Shown: piece after piece, positions 25,901 to 35,200 of the stretch
How the letters are laid out: every line of letters starts with the position of its first letter
Position numbering within the stretch: the stretch's first letter is position 1
DNA from: Flavobacteriales bacterium
Lineage (GTDB): Bacteria; Bacteroidota; Bacteroidia; Flavobacteriales_G; JALEGO01
Length of the DNA stretch: 64,000 nt
Reading direction: 5' to 3'
NCBI GenBank assembly: GCA_020628935.1
Contig: JAHDEG010000004.1
Span: forward strand, 149,893-213,892
Position numbers and translations under genes: made by a program
The notes under the pieces: generated by a model
The model's database searches: none
Told to the model about the DNA's origin: nothing
Seen by the model: the letters and a program-made list of their open reading frames with translations, nothing else

Positions 25901-26366
25901 AGTTGTTTTGCTTGGAAACCTACAGCAGAAAAGCCAACACCCAACAACGTGTATAAAACGCCTATAACATAGACCCCTTAGAGGTTCCTGTATGTTTAGA
26001 ATTTAAACAAATGAATAGGGAAAAATTAAAATCCGACTAGTATTTTACCTAAAAGATCTGTACAAGCATGATACTTCACTTTTAGATTAAAAAAAATTAT
26101 GCTACGCTCACATCTCATAACACCACACTAACTGTACTCCAAAATCATCAAGCCTCATTTCACGTAAAGGATTGGAGTGAAAAGCCCACAGAGAGCTTAA
26201 GCGAACGAGGACTTGTAGAGTAAAGCCTGGCACCGTTTACGGGGATACGCCCCGAACAATTTCAAACATTAAGCTCACACCCTTAATCACTTATAACCAG
26301 GCAATCATACCTTTAAACTGCAGTTATTTGCTTACTTTTGCGACTTTAATTTATTTAACAAACCGT
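25901..26366. repeat. Repeat-derived intergenic region with a diverged inverted copy
   Basis: 466 bases without a convincing gene. Around 26160-26240, on the opposite strand, sequence resembling copy 1 and copy 2 appears: on the minus strand, GGCTTTACTCTACAAG, TCGCTTAAGC and CTTTTCACTCCAATCC line up with the ends and core of the family. A GC-rich stem CGGGG/CCCCG follows (about 26238-26253). At 25937-25956 there is CCAACACCCAACAACGTGTA, which I recall as a common word in flavobacterial intergenic repeats, though this could not be checked. The M1 peptidase promoter is at the right end. Confidence 0.45.
26333..26340 (+). promoter_or_regulatory. -7 box for the M1 aminopeptidase gene
   Basis: TACTTTTG matches TAnnTTTG exactly. 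It predicts transcription from about 26345, downstream of the track's TTG start (26328). Translation therefore more likely begins at ATG 26367, which also gives an intact lipoprotein signal. No strong -33 element is visible. Confidence 0.6.
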
Positions 26367-28988
26367 ATGAAAGTAAAATCATATCTCTTAATTGCGCTAA
26401 CCATTGTTTTGGTTCAAGGATGTAATAGTTCTAAGAAAATAACTTCTGACACCACATCTAAAATTACCGAAGAACAGTTTTTAGAACCTATTGAAGTTAA
26501 GCCCGAAGCAGAAAAGGTTTATAGAGCCGCAAACACAAGAGTATTTGATTTATTACACACCAACCTTGAAGTATCATTTAACTGGGAAAAACAATATGTA
26601 AATGGCTTAGCTAAACTAACATTAACGCCCTATTTTTACGATCAAAATACGTTAACATTACATGCAAAAGGCTTTAATATTAATAAAGTAAGCTTATTAA
26701 ACGGCAAAGAATTAACGTATAGTTACGATTCTTTAAAACTTACTATTAACCTTGATAAAACATATACCAAAACAGACTCTCTAACTGTCGTTATTGACTA
26801 TGTTGCTAAGCCAAACGAAGCACCTATTGGAGGAAGCGCAGCCATCACAGAAGATAAAGGTCTGTACTTTATTAACCCGCTAGGAACAGACAAAAATAAA
26901 CCAAAGCAAATTTGGACGCAAGGTGAAACAGAAGCAAACTCTAAATGGTTCCCAACCATTGATTCACCTAACGAAAAAATGACGCATGATATTTACATTA
27001 CAGTAAAATCTGAGTATAAGACACTATCTAACGGAACCTTGGTTTACGGAACCGATAACGGTGACGGTACAAGAACTGATTACTGGAAACAAGATATTGA
27101 ACACGCACCTTACCTAGTAATGCTTGCTGTAGGTGAATTTGCCTTAATTGAAGATAGCTGGAAAAAGAAAAACGGAGAAGAAATAGACGTAAACTATTAT
27201 GTAGAAGCTAAATATGAAAATGAAGCCATGAATATTTTTGGCAACACGCCAGAAATGCTCACTTTTTTTTCAGACAAATTAGGGGTTGAATACCCTTGGG
27301 CAAAATACAGCCAAATTGTAGTTCGCGATTTTGTTTCTGGAGCAATGGAAAACACCACTGCAGTAATTCATGGTGAGTTTTTACAACAAACAAAAAGAGA
27401 AATGCTTGATCGTGATTTCGAGTTTATTGTAGCGCACGAGCTATTTCACCATTGGTTTGGCGATTACTTAACTTGCGAATCATGGGCTAACTTGCCTTTA
27501 AACGAATCGTTCGCAACCTATGGCGAATATTTGTGGGAACAATATAAGTATGGGCAAGATGCAGCAGACTATGCTTTGCAAAATAACATAAGAGAGTACC
27601 TAACAGAATCAGCCAACAAACAAGAAAACTTAATTCGCTATTACCATAACGAACCCGAAGATATGTTTGACGCTCACTCTTATCAAAAAGGTGGAGCAGT
27701 TTTACATATGTTACGTAAATATGTTGGTGATAATGCTTTTTTTGAAGCTCTAAAACTATACCTAACCAAAAACGCGTTAAACACGGTTGAAATTGCCGAT
27801 TTAAGACAAGCATTTGAACAAGTAACGGGTGAAGATTTAAATTGGTTTTTTAACCAATGGTTTTTATCATCGGGCCACCCTATATTAAATATTACTTATG
27901 AGTATGATAGCATTGCTAAAATGCAACATGTAATTGTAGAGCAAAAACACTCCGATTTAAAGGCTGAAGAAGAAGTAATATTTAAACTTCCGTTTAAGGT
28001 AGGGTTTTATACTGCAAAAGGCTTATCATTAAAAGACTTTACAGTTGAAAATAAGATAGATACATTAAGTATTGCATTTAATGAAGAACCACTAGCCATA
28101 AATTTTGATTATGAAAAGGTTTTATTAGGCCAAAAAAGAGAAACCAAAGAAGCAAAAAAATGGCATTATGAATACTATAAATCTAAACGCTTTTTAAATA
28201 AAAGCTCTGCATTTTACCGTTCAATGCTTGCTATAGAAAAAGATAGTGCAGCAGCTACTGAAATTATTTTAGATGCTATGAACCAGCCATTTTGGGCAAT
28301 GAGAACGCTCGGAATTACTTTTGCAGAAGCCGCTAAAGATTTAGAAAGTAAAAAGGTGAAAGACAAGCTAATTTCCCTATCTATGTCTGACCCCAAAGCA
28401 AAAGTAAGAATGGATGCCATAGCTACTTTAAACCAATTATACGGTGAAGAAATTGCGATAGATTTTTATGAAACATTACTCGAAGATCCTTCTTACGGAG
28501 TATTAAGTGAAGTACTCTATGTAATTAACGACCTTGATTCTGCCAGAGGCGTAAAAATAGCAGAACAGCTCGAAACGCAAGACAATAGTCGCTTAAAATT
28601 AGAAATAGCAAGGGTTTATGCACAAAAAAGTTTACCCTCTAAAAACGATTTTATGGTTAACCTTATAAACACTTCGTCTCAATACGGTAAAATAAGTGCG
28701 ATAATGAACTACCAAAAATTCTTGGTAAAAGATAAAGTCATCGATCAGCATTTTAATAGCGGTCTTGAGTTAATTAAAAATGAAGTTTTAAACGAAGATG
28801 TTAAGCAAGTTAAAACCTATGCCTTAAGCGCTTTAAAACTCATGAAATCTGATTTAGAAAATCGTGAAAACCCAAGTGAACTCATTACTCAAAAAACAGA
28901 GCTAATTAAAGCTACAATGAAAGAGCTTAAAGAAAAAATTACTGACGAAGATTTACTTCCTTATTTAAACGAAAGTCCGGAGCAATGA
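26367..28988 (+). CDS. M1 family aminopeptidase lipoprotein
   Basis: Zinc aminopeptidase removing N-terminal residues from peptides, anchored in the cell envelope. From ATG 26367 it is 873 aa with lipoprotein signal MKVKSYLLIALTIVLVQGC. An N-terminal beta-saddle (about 50-240) precedes the exopeptidase motif GAMENT (about 325), zinc site HELFHHWFGDYL (about 357) with the third ligand in NESFATY (about 379), and a long helical/HEAT-like C-terminus. The zinc-binding HExxH and downstream Glu are intact. Start corrected from 26328 on promoter and signal evidence. Its stop overlaps the next gene in ATGA, so both are made together. Confidence 0.95.
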   Translation: MKVKSYLLIALTIVLVQGCNSSKKITSDTTSKITEEQFLEPIEVKPEAEKVYRAANTRVFDLLHTNLEVSFNWEKQYVNGLAKLTLTPYFYDQNTLTLHAKGFNINKVSLLNGKELTYSYDSLKLTINLDKTYTKTDSLTVVIDYVAKPNEAPIGGSAAITEDKGLYFINPLGTDKNKPKQIWTQGETEANSKWFPTIDSPNEKMTHDIYITVKSEYKTLSNGTLVYGTDNGDGTRTDYWKQDIEHAPYLVMLAVGEFALIEDSWKKKNGEEIDVNYYVEAKYENEAMNIFGNTPEMLTFFSDKLGVEYPWAKYSQIVVRDFVSGAMENTTAVIHGEFLQQTKREMLDRDFEFIVAHELFHHWFGDYLTCESWANLPLNESFATYGEYLWEQYKYGQDAADYALQNNIREYLTESANKQENLIRYYHNEPEDMFDAHSYQKGGAVLHMLRKYVGDNAFFEALKLYLTKNALNTVEIADLRQAFEQVTGEDLNWFFNQWFLSSGHPILNITYEYDSIAKMQHVIVEQKHSDLKAEEEVIFKLPFKVGFYTAKGLSLKDFTVENKIDTLSIAFNEEPLAINFDYEKVLLGQKRETKEAKKWHYEYYKSKRFLNKSSAFYRSMLAIEKDSAAATEIILDAMNQPFWAMRTLGITFAEAAKDLESKKVKDKLISLSMSDPKAKVRMDAIATLNQLYGEEIAIDFYETLLEDPSYGVLSEVLYVINDLDSARGVKIAEQLETQDNSRLKLEIARVYAQKSLPSKNDFMVNLINTSSQYGKISAIMNYQKFLVKDKVIDQHFNSGLELIKNEVLNEDVKQVKTYALSALKLMKSDLENRENPSELITQKTELIKATMKELKEKITDEDLLPYLNESPEQ

Positions 28989-29419
28989 AAAGAAATTTAG
29001 CACTTGCCATTGCGTGTATTAGTTTAATTTTTACTTCTTGCCGAAGAAATAACGATTTAAACAACCTCATTCCCTTTGTTCAGGTGAACCAAACCGTTTT
29101 TTTATCAGATCCGGCAAACTTTAACGTTCAATTCACGGGCGGTTGGGTTTACCTTTTAGGCGGCTCAAGAGGTATTATTTTACATCGTTTAGATCAAGAT
29201 CGTTTTGTAGCTTTCGATAGGCATTGCACCTATGACATTAACAACCCCTGTGGAATTGTTGATGTAGAACAAAGTTTTTTAACCTTAAACGACCCATGTT
29301 GCGGCTCTAAGTTTTTAATAACTGACGGCTCTATATTTAACGGTCCGGCAGAATTCCCTTTGCAGCAATACCGTACTCAATTTAATCAAACAGATAATAC
29401 AGTAGCTATTTTCAATTAA
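28985..29419 (+). CDS. Rieske-fold lipoprotein lacking canonical cluster ligands
   Basis: A 144-aa lipoprotein (MKRNLALAIACISLIFTSC, Cys19). The C-terminal half has the layout of a Rieske [2Fe-2S] domain: a first box FDRHCTYD and a second box DPCCGSKFLITDGSIFNGPAEFPLQQY, like the CPCHGSxF...G...GPA...L box of true Rieske proteins. The four ligands C-x-H and C-x-x-H read here as Cys-Tyr and Asp-Cys, so a normal cluster cannot be bound. Related Bacteroidota lipoproteins seem similarly degenerate. Translationally coupled to the M1 aminopeptidase. Role unknown. Confidence 0.7.
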   Translation: MKRNLALAIACISLIFTSCRRNNDLNNLIPFVQVNQTVFLSDPANFNVQFTGGWVYLLGGSRGIILHRLDQDRFVAFDRHCTYDINNPCGIVDVEQSFLTLNDPCCGSKFLITDGSIFNGPAEFPLQQYRTQFNQTDNTVAIFN

Positions 29420-29437
29420 ATTTGTTCTCTATTTATT

Positions 29438-29579
29438 AGAAGCACTTCCGGCTATACGCTATAGTTTTCTTACTTAGCATAAGTAATAAACTCCATTGCA
29501 AATGGCTCCCAAGGTCGCCTTTTCAATACATTTAAACTAATGCTAACCTTCAAAAAGCTAACACTACTATCCGGGCTAA
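29438..29579 (+). repeat. Flavobacterial intergenic repeat, copy 2
   Basis: A 142-base element aligned end to end with copy 1 at 25056-25201, sharing AAATGGCTCCCAAGGT, GCCTTTT, TTTAAACTAA, CAAAAAGCTA and GGGCTAA. It starts 18 bases after the stop of the Rieske-like gene and ends 40 bases before the next gene, in the same orientation as copy 1. Placement just after a stop codon is typical of REP-like elements. Confidence 0.75.
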
Positions 29580-29618
29580 ACTCCTCCTACTCTATTAAAT
29601 ATTACTTAAATTAACTCT

Positions 29619-30035
29619 ATGCTAGCAACTAACAAAACCATAACAAAAGGATTTATTATCGCGGGAATAATGAACTTTAGCGTAATATTATTCTCAAGGT
29701 TTTTCACCAATACTACCATTAATGAAGCAGATCCTGTGGTAATGTCAAACTTTGGGCTATTAATGATCATCATTTGGGGAATAACTTATATAGCTGTTTC
29801 AAAAAACTATGCACAAGTAAAATGGCTTGTTGGGGCATTCGCCATAGAAAAATTTATTTATGGCATTGTTTGGATAAAATGGATACTGAATAATAGTGTA
29901 TCAGATGTATTTGCAAAAGATATAATGGCCGGAGCCTTTTATTCTGTTTATGGCATTAATGATTGGGTTTTTTGTATTTTCTTTTCACTTGTTTTTTTAA
30001 AGTTATTAAGAGGTAAAAAGAATAAACCAAAATAA
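29619..30035 (+). CDS. Four-helix integral membrane protein of unknown function
   Basis: A 138-aa protein with four predicted transmembrane helices: FIIAGIMNFSVILFSRF, FGLLMIIIWGITYIAV, KWLVGAFAIEKFIYGIVWI and VYGINDWVFCIFFSLVFL. It ends in a basic tail (RGKKNKPK). It precedes the SanA-type gene by 21 bases and may be co-transcribed. No catalytic motif is visible and I do not recognise the family. Confidence 0.7.
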   Translation: MLATNKTITKGFIIAGIMNFSVILFSRFFTNTTINEADPVVMSNFGLLMIIIWGITYIAVSKNYAQVKWLVGAFAIEKFIYGIVWIKWILNNSVSDVFAKDIMAGAFYSVYGINDWVFCIFFSLVFLKLLRGKKNKPK

Positions 30036-30056
30036 TAAATTATAATAATTCAAAAA

Positions 30057-30695
30057 ATGATATTTAAAATATTTAAATACTCAACGCTTGCTTTACTTAG
30101 TATTCTACTATTCATATTTTTAGCAAATTTTACTATTCAAAAAAACGCAACCAACAAAACATATATTAGCTTAGATGAAATCCCTAAGAATGAGGTTGGC
30201 TTAGTACTAGGAACTGCTAAAACATTAAAAAACGGAAGAATTAATTTATACTTTAAACACCGTATTAGCGCAGCGGTTAAACTTTATAAAAACAACAAAA
30301 TTGATTTCATTTTAGTAAGCGGAGACAACAGCAACAAAGCCTACGATGAACCAACTGACTTTAAAAATGAATTAATAAAGCAAGGCATCCCAGAAAACCG
30401 TATTTACCTTGATTATGCGGGTTTTAGAACCTTAGACTCTGTGGTAAGAGCAAAAAAAATTTTCGGACAAAATCAAATAACTATCATCTCTCAAAAGTTT
30501 CATAATGAAAGAGCTATATATTTAGCCGAAAAAAACGGACTAAAAGCAACTGGATTTAATGCTAAAGACGTTTCAGCTCGTTACGGAATTAAAGTACAGC
30601 TAAGGGAATACTTAGCAAGAACAAAAATATTTTTAGATATTATTTTTAAAGTTAAACCCAAATTTTTAGGGGATAAAATTAAGATCTCAAAGTAA
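30057..30695 (+). CDS. ElyC/SanA/YdcF family membrane-anchored protein
   Basis: A 212-aa DUF218-type protein with one N-terminal membrane helix (about 7-28) and a Rossmann-like domain. Family signatures: VGLVLGTAKTLKNGRINLYFKHRI, FILVSGDNS, YDEPTDFKNELIKQGIPENRIYLDYAGFRTLDSVVRAKKIF and ITIISQKFHNERAIYLAEKNG. These fit the SanA branch, whose E. coli member affects envelope barrier function; the biochemical activity remains poorly defined. Likely co-transcribed with the preceding membrane-protein gene. Confidence 0.88.
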   Translation: MIFKIFKYSTLALLSILLFIFLANFTIQKNATNKTYISLDEIPKNEVGLVLGTAKTLKNGRINLYFKHRISAAVKLYKNNKIDFILVSGDNSNKAYDEPTDFKNELIKQGIPENRIYLDYAGFRTLDSVVRAKKIFGQNQITIISQKFHNERAIYLAEKNGLKATGFNAKDVSARYGIKVQLREYLARTKIFLDIIFKVKPKFLGDKIKISK

Positions 30696-30755
30696 AATTT
30701 ATAGAACAGCAAAAAGCTTTAAACCCGCTTTTAAAATTATAAAACTCATATTAGG

Positions 30756-30786
30756 TTGGTAATTTAAAACCGTTCATGTAATTTTG
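30756..30786 (+). promoter_or_regulatory. Promoter of the secreted hydrolase gene
   Basis: TTG (30756-30758), a 20-base spacer, then TAATTTTG (30779-30786), an exact TAnnTTTG. Predicted start near 30791. The promoter is upstream of both candidate ATGs (30824 and 30860), so it does not decide between them. Confidence 0.7.
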
Positions 30787-30859
30787 CTATGCATGCTTAG
30801 TATTATCTAGTCGGTAATTCGAAATGCATCAACCAAGTATTACTCCAATTCTCATTACA

Positions 30860-32122
30860 ATGAAATACCTACAACTTTTAATTACCATACTTTCAATATC
30901 TCAATTTTCCTGTGCTCAAAACCAGCCTTTACAGCCAACATCAGGCCCTGGAGGAAGTGATTACACACATGGAAATGTTGTTATGTCAGATTTTACCAGC
31001 TTATTATCTGGTGAAAGTTATTGGTTATTTGAACCAACTGCCCCAACAGTAGATTCAGCCAACCTTATTATTTTTGTGCATGGTTACGGGGTTAATAATC
31101 CAGGCCCTTATGGAGCATGGATTGAGCACTTAGTACGAAAAGGAAATATTGTAGTGTACCCAAAGTACCAAATTAATGCTACACTTACTTTACCTAGCCA
31201 GTTCACACCTAATACTGTTACAGCTATTTTAAACTCAATAAATGAGTTAAATACTAATCCTAACAGAACAAAACCAAGACTACAGAATATAGCTTTAATC
31301 GGCCATTCATATGGTGGTGTCATATCTTCAAACTTAGCTACAGAATATCAATCATACGGTATACCAAAACCAAAGTGTTTTATGCTTTGTGAGCCCGGAA
31401 CAAGTATTTTAACTGGAGGTCGGCTAGATTCTTACAGTAATATGGACGATTCGTATAGTGCACTAATTATTGTAGGGGCTGACGATGCTGTAGTTGGCGA
31501 TAGCTTTGGAAGAGAAATAATGGATTCTACCAGTATACCTACTTCAAGAAAAAACTACATAATTCATCACGAAGATAGCCATGGTGATGAAACCATAGCT
31601 GCAACACATGATGAACCACTTGCTGCAAATTCTAATTACGATGGTGGTGTACTAGGAGCAATTGTTACTGGTGCTTATGCTATGAGTAAAGAAAACACGG
31701 TAGATTATTACTGCTACTGGAAACTAGGTGACGCATTATTAGATTGTAGCTTTAATAATTTAAACTGCAATTATGCATTTGGAGACACTCAAGAACAAAA
31801 AAACATGGGACAATGGAGCGATGGACAAGAAGTTGTTAAACTTACCGTTAGACCTTCAATTACTGTTGGAATTAATAATACCTTAGAAACTAACAAACTA
31901 AATATTTACCCTAATCCAAGTAGTTCTTTCTTTACAATTAATACAAATGAACCAGCTAAATTAATTTTAATAGATAGTACCGGAAGAACAGTTTACCAGA
32001 ACAACAATTACACTGGTGAAAGAGTACAAACCCAGGCCTTTGAGAATGGTGTTTACAAAGCACTATTACAAACTCAAAACAATGAAACCCTTGGCTTAAA
32101 CACTCTAGTTATTAATCACTAA
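30860..32122 (+). CDS. Secreted alpha/beta hydrolase with T9SS type A sorting domain
   Basis: A serine hydrolase (esterase/lipase-like) exported by the type IX system. ATG 30860 gives a good signal peptide, MKYLQLLITILSISQFSCAQ; the track start at 30824 adds 12 unlikely residues. Hydrolase features: oxyanion region FVHGYGVNNPGPYGAW, nucleophile elbow GHSYGG, likely acid in GADDAVVGD, and likely catalytic His in HHEDSHGDE. The C-terminal 75 residues are a type A sorting domain (LNIYPNPSSSFFTINTNEP ... GVYKALLQT ... LVINH), removed or modified at the outer membrane. Substrate unknown. Convergent with the giant cargo gene. Confidence 0.88.
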   Translation: MKYLQLLITILSISQFSCAQNQPLQPTSGPGGSDYTHGNVVMSDFTSLLSGESYWLFEPTAPTVDSANLIIFVHGYGVNNPGPYGAWIEHLVRKGNIVVYPKYQINATLTLPSQFTPNTVTAILNSINELNTNPNRTKPRLQNIALIGHSYGGVISSNLATEYQSYGIPKPKCFMLCEPGTSILTGGRLDSYSNMDDSYSALIIVGADDAVVGDSFGREIMDSTSIPTSRKNYIIHHEDSHGDETIAATHDEPLAANSNYDGGVLGAIVTGAYAMSKENTVDYYCYWKLGDALLDCSFNNLNCNYAFGDTQEQKNMGQWSDGQEVVKLTVRPSITVGINNTLETNKLNIYPNPSSSFFTINTNEPAKLILIDSTGRTVYQNNNYTGERVQTQAFENGVYKALLQTQNNETLGLNTLVINH

Positions 32123-32154
32123 AGCTGGCCCAGGGTGTAGTGGCAGCGTTTGTT

Positions 32155-32234
32155 TTGGGATAATTTACTTGTGTAGTTTTTTAAAAGCAACTTAAGGAGC
32201 TCTTTAAAAAAGTAATCACACGTTATTATCCCAA
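32155..32234. repeat. 80-base imperfect palindrome between convergent genes
   Basis: The left arm TTGGGATAATTTACTTGTG...TTTTTTAAA and the right arm TTTAAAAAAGTAATCACACG...TTATTATCCCAA are complementary over about 33 bases, with a few bulges around a loop of about 15 bases. It lies midway between the convergent stops at 32122 and 32291. It could be a bidirectional transcription terminator or a small palindromic element; no strict GC stem plus T tail is present. Confidence 0.6.
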
Positions 32235-32290
32235 CTATAAACCTAAAACGGAAGACTGGAATAACCCCCTGAAAAAAACTCGTTATTAAA

Positions 32291-35200
32291 TTAATGTTTA
32301 ACAATAAGCTTTTCTTTATAAACCTCACCTGAAATTGTTTCTACCCTAACTAGATGAAAACCTGCACTGAAATTACTTGTGTTTAGCTGTATTACGGATT
32401 CGTTCAAACTATTTACATTTATAATTTGACCGAGTGCGTTAATAATTGAAACACTTGTAATTGGCTCATTAAAACTACTTAAATCGATTGTTGCAAAACT
32501 ATTTACAGGGTTAGGCTGAACATATATTCCTGGTGCTTGAGATAGAAGAAGTTCTTGTTGATTTGTAGTAATATCATTTGTATCTAACACAATTATTGAT
32601 CTTACAAAGTAGTCGTCACATAAACTATCAAGTGCATATAATTCTATTTCATAAATCCCAGGTTGACTATAAATATGAGTAATTGAATCGGTAGCTGTAG
32701 AAGTTGTTCCGTCTCCTAAATCCCATTCAAAATATGTTCCTCCAATACTGTTGTTTATAAATGTAATTCCATTTGGATCATCTAAATAAACGGTATCGTG
32801 CATAATAGTATAGTAAGCATTAGTGTGAATAGGACCTCTTACCTCAATGACTTCTTGGTGATAACAACCATTGGTGTCCGTTACCTGTAATAAGTAATTA
32901 CCCCAATCTAGATTATTATGTGTTAAAGCGTATGGTGTTTCACTATATGATAGTTTTGAAACGTAAGGCTCAGTACCACCCAAAATAGCATTTACAACCA
33001 CTTGCCCATCTGATGAATCGCAATGTGTGGGTTGGTTTATATTATAATTCACTGAGATATTAGCCGGTTCACTTACAATAATTGATTTCTCAAAAGATCC
33101 ACAAACCTCAGCAACACTCTCGTAAGTAATTTTGTAACTACCTGCTGGTAACTGAGATTTCTCAAACGTATTTGTATTCTGGGACTCAGCTATAAGCAAA
33201 CCATTATTGTTATACAATTGAAATAACCCTGTTGAGCTAACAACCTCTGCAGAAATAATACCATCGTTATTTTCATTACAACTTTCAGCTATTACATCGG
33301 TTTGTAAAACGGTATTAAAATGTAGTTTAAAGCGTGTAGTTAAATTCGTATCTGCGATATCAAATGTATAATTAGGTTGTGCACGAATATTTATGAGACT
33401 GTCAAGTAGGGTATCTTCAAGAGTAATACAAATACTTTCATCAAACGTTTCATACTCTGAAAAATTAAGGTTGTATTCATATGCAAAATTTGGCTTAAGC
33501 TGTAATTCTACTGTTTTACTAGTTAATAACTCTGGCATCATATTGATGGCCATTTTAAATGTATCATAACTAAACTCTTGCATTGTATATAGGCTAGGAT
33601 AGTACGCTGAAGGAGTTATAAATTTTGTCGCTCCATACCAGCTTCCAAGTCCATTCGAACTTGCCGTGTCACCAAAACTAATTGCAGCTTCGTCTTTATA
33701 ACCGTAAGATTCAACTTCGACCTTGAGTATACTTAAAGGTATTTGACGGAAAAAACTTTGATGTTCATTTACAATTGCATTTCTATTTACAGTTAACTGC
33801 AGTGGACCTGCTTGGTGAGCTTTAACCCAGAAACCAGATAATGGGCTGATATATTCTGTACCACCATTTACTGATATTCCGCTCACGTAACTAGAATATT
33901 GATTGATACATCTATTCCATGTATACACTGCATCGCATAAGCCAACCTTAGTCCAGCCTGGAGTTTTTGACCAATCTACCGTTGCTGGATACGGGTTGCA
34001 GACCAAATTAAATCCATCATTATTATTTCCAAATGCAGTTGGTGTATATTGAACGGGTAAGTTTACATCTGCCATTCTAAAAGGACCGGTAAACCAGAAC
34101 TTGTAATCGAACATACTATTGTAATTGTAATTTATAAATCCTGTACCTTGTGAGATTACCTCAGAAGTGGATAATGGAGCAGTATACCCCGAATCGGACA
34201 CTCCAACAGCAGCCTCATTGTAATAATAGGTATTAGCCCAGCCAGTATCTATAAAACCTCCTGGTATACCTTGATAATATACATAAGTGAAAGCATCATA
34301 GGTGGCATCTACAGGTGCGCCCAACGATAAAAAACCTTGGCAGCCATCTACGTATCTTTCTTGAATAATATTTTCACCAATAAAATCTCCAGTACCAGTT
34401 CCACTAACCATAGCGGTTGTTGTAGCTGAGGCTGAAAGTGTAATTGAACCGTTAGTTACGTCTAAGTTTCCGGCTAGTAATGTTAACGTATCGGTTATGT
34501 TAATATTAGTACCTGCAGTTAAGCTTACCCCATTTACATTAGAAATACTCAGAGCATTAAAAGTTGTATTCCCAGTTATATTTTGACTAGATAAAGTACC
34601 TTGCATATTCACTTTTCCTGTGGGGCTAATTGAACCATTATTCGCTAAATCACCACAGAGATTCAATGTTTGATTATTCAAGTTCAAATTTATTCCCGCC
34701 TCAATAGTTAGATTAGAAGCAAATTCAACACCAGTTAGTGTAACATCATGTGCTAAAATTATACAGTCGTTGCAGGTTGGTACTCGTCCTAGGTCCCAAA
34801 TACCTAAATCATTCCAATTACCCGCAGCTATTGTTAGTAAACAACGATCAAGATAGTCTGGAGTACCATCATTATCTTCATCTGGTAGGTTAGCAGCTGT
34901 ACCACCATTGTTAGGATCACAATTATCTGTTAACCCATCTGAATCTGTATCAAGAGTACTTGCTGCTATGTTTGGGTCGAACCCTTCTTGAGCATCAGGA
35001 ACTCCATCCTGATCGGAATCTAAATCTAAAAAATCTGCAAAAGCCAGACCATCCGTGTTAGGTACTAAGAGAGGCAACCCTAAATTGTCTCCATCAATAT
35101 TATTAATGAGACCATCACCATCATCATCATTTGCTGAGGCATATATAACGGGGTACTGCCCGTTATTATCCATGTTTGCTGGCATTGATCCTCCATTTCC

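Noticed and set aside
26236-26256. Possible tRNA or structured RNA around the GC-rich CGGGG/CCCCG stem
   Set aside because: No cloverleaf, acceptor stem or CCA end can be drawn; it belongs to the repeat-rich intergenic DNA.
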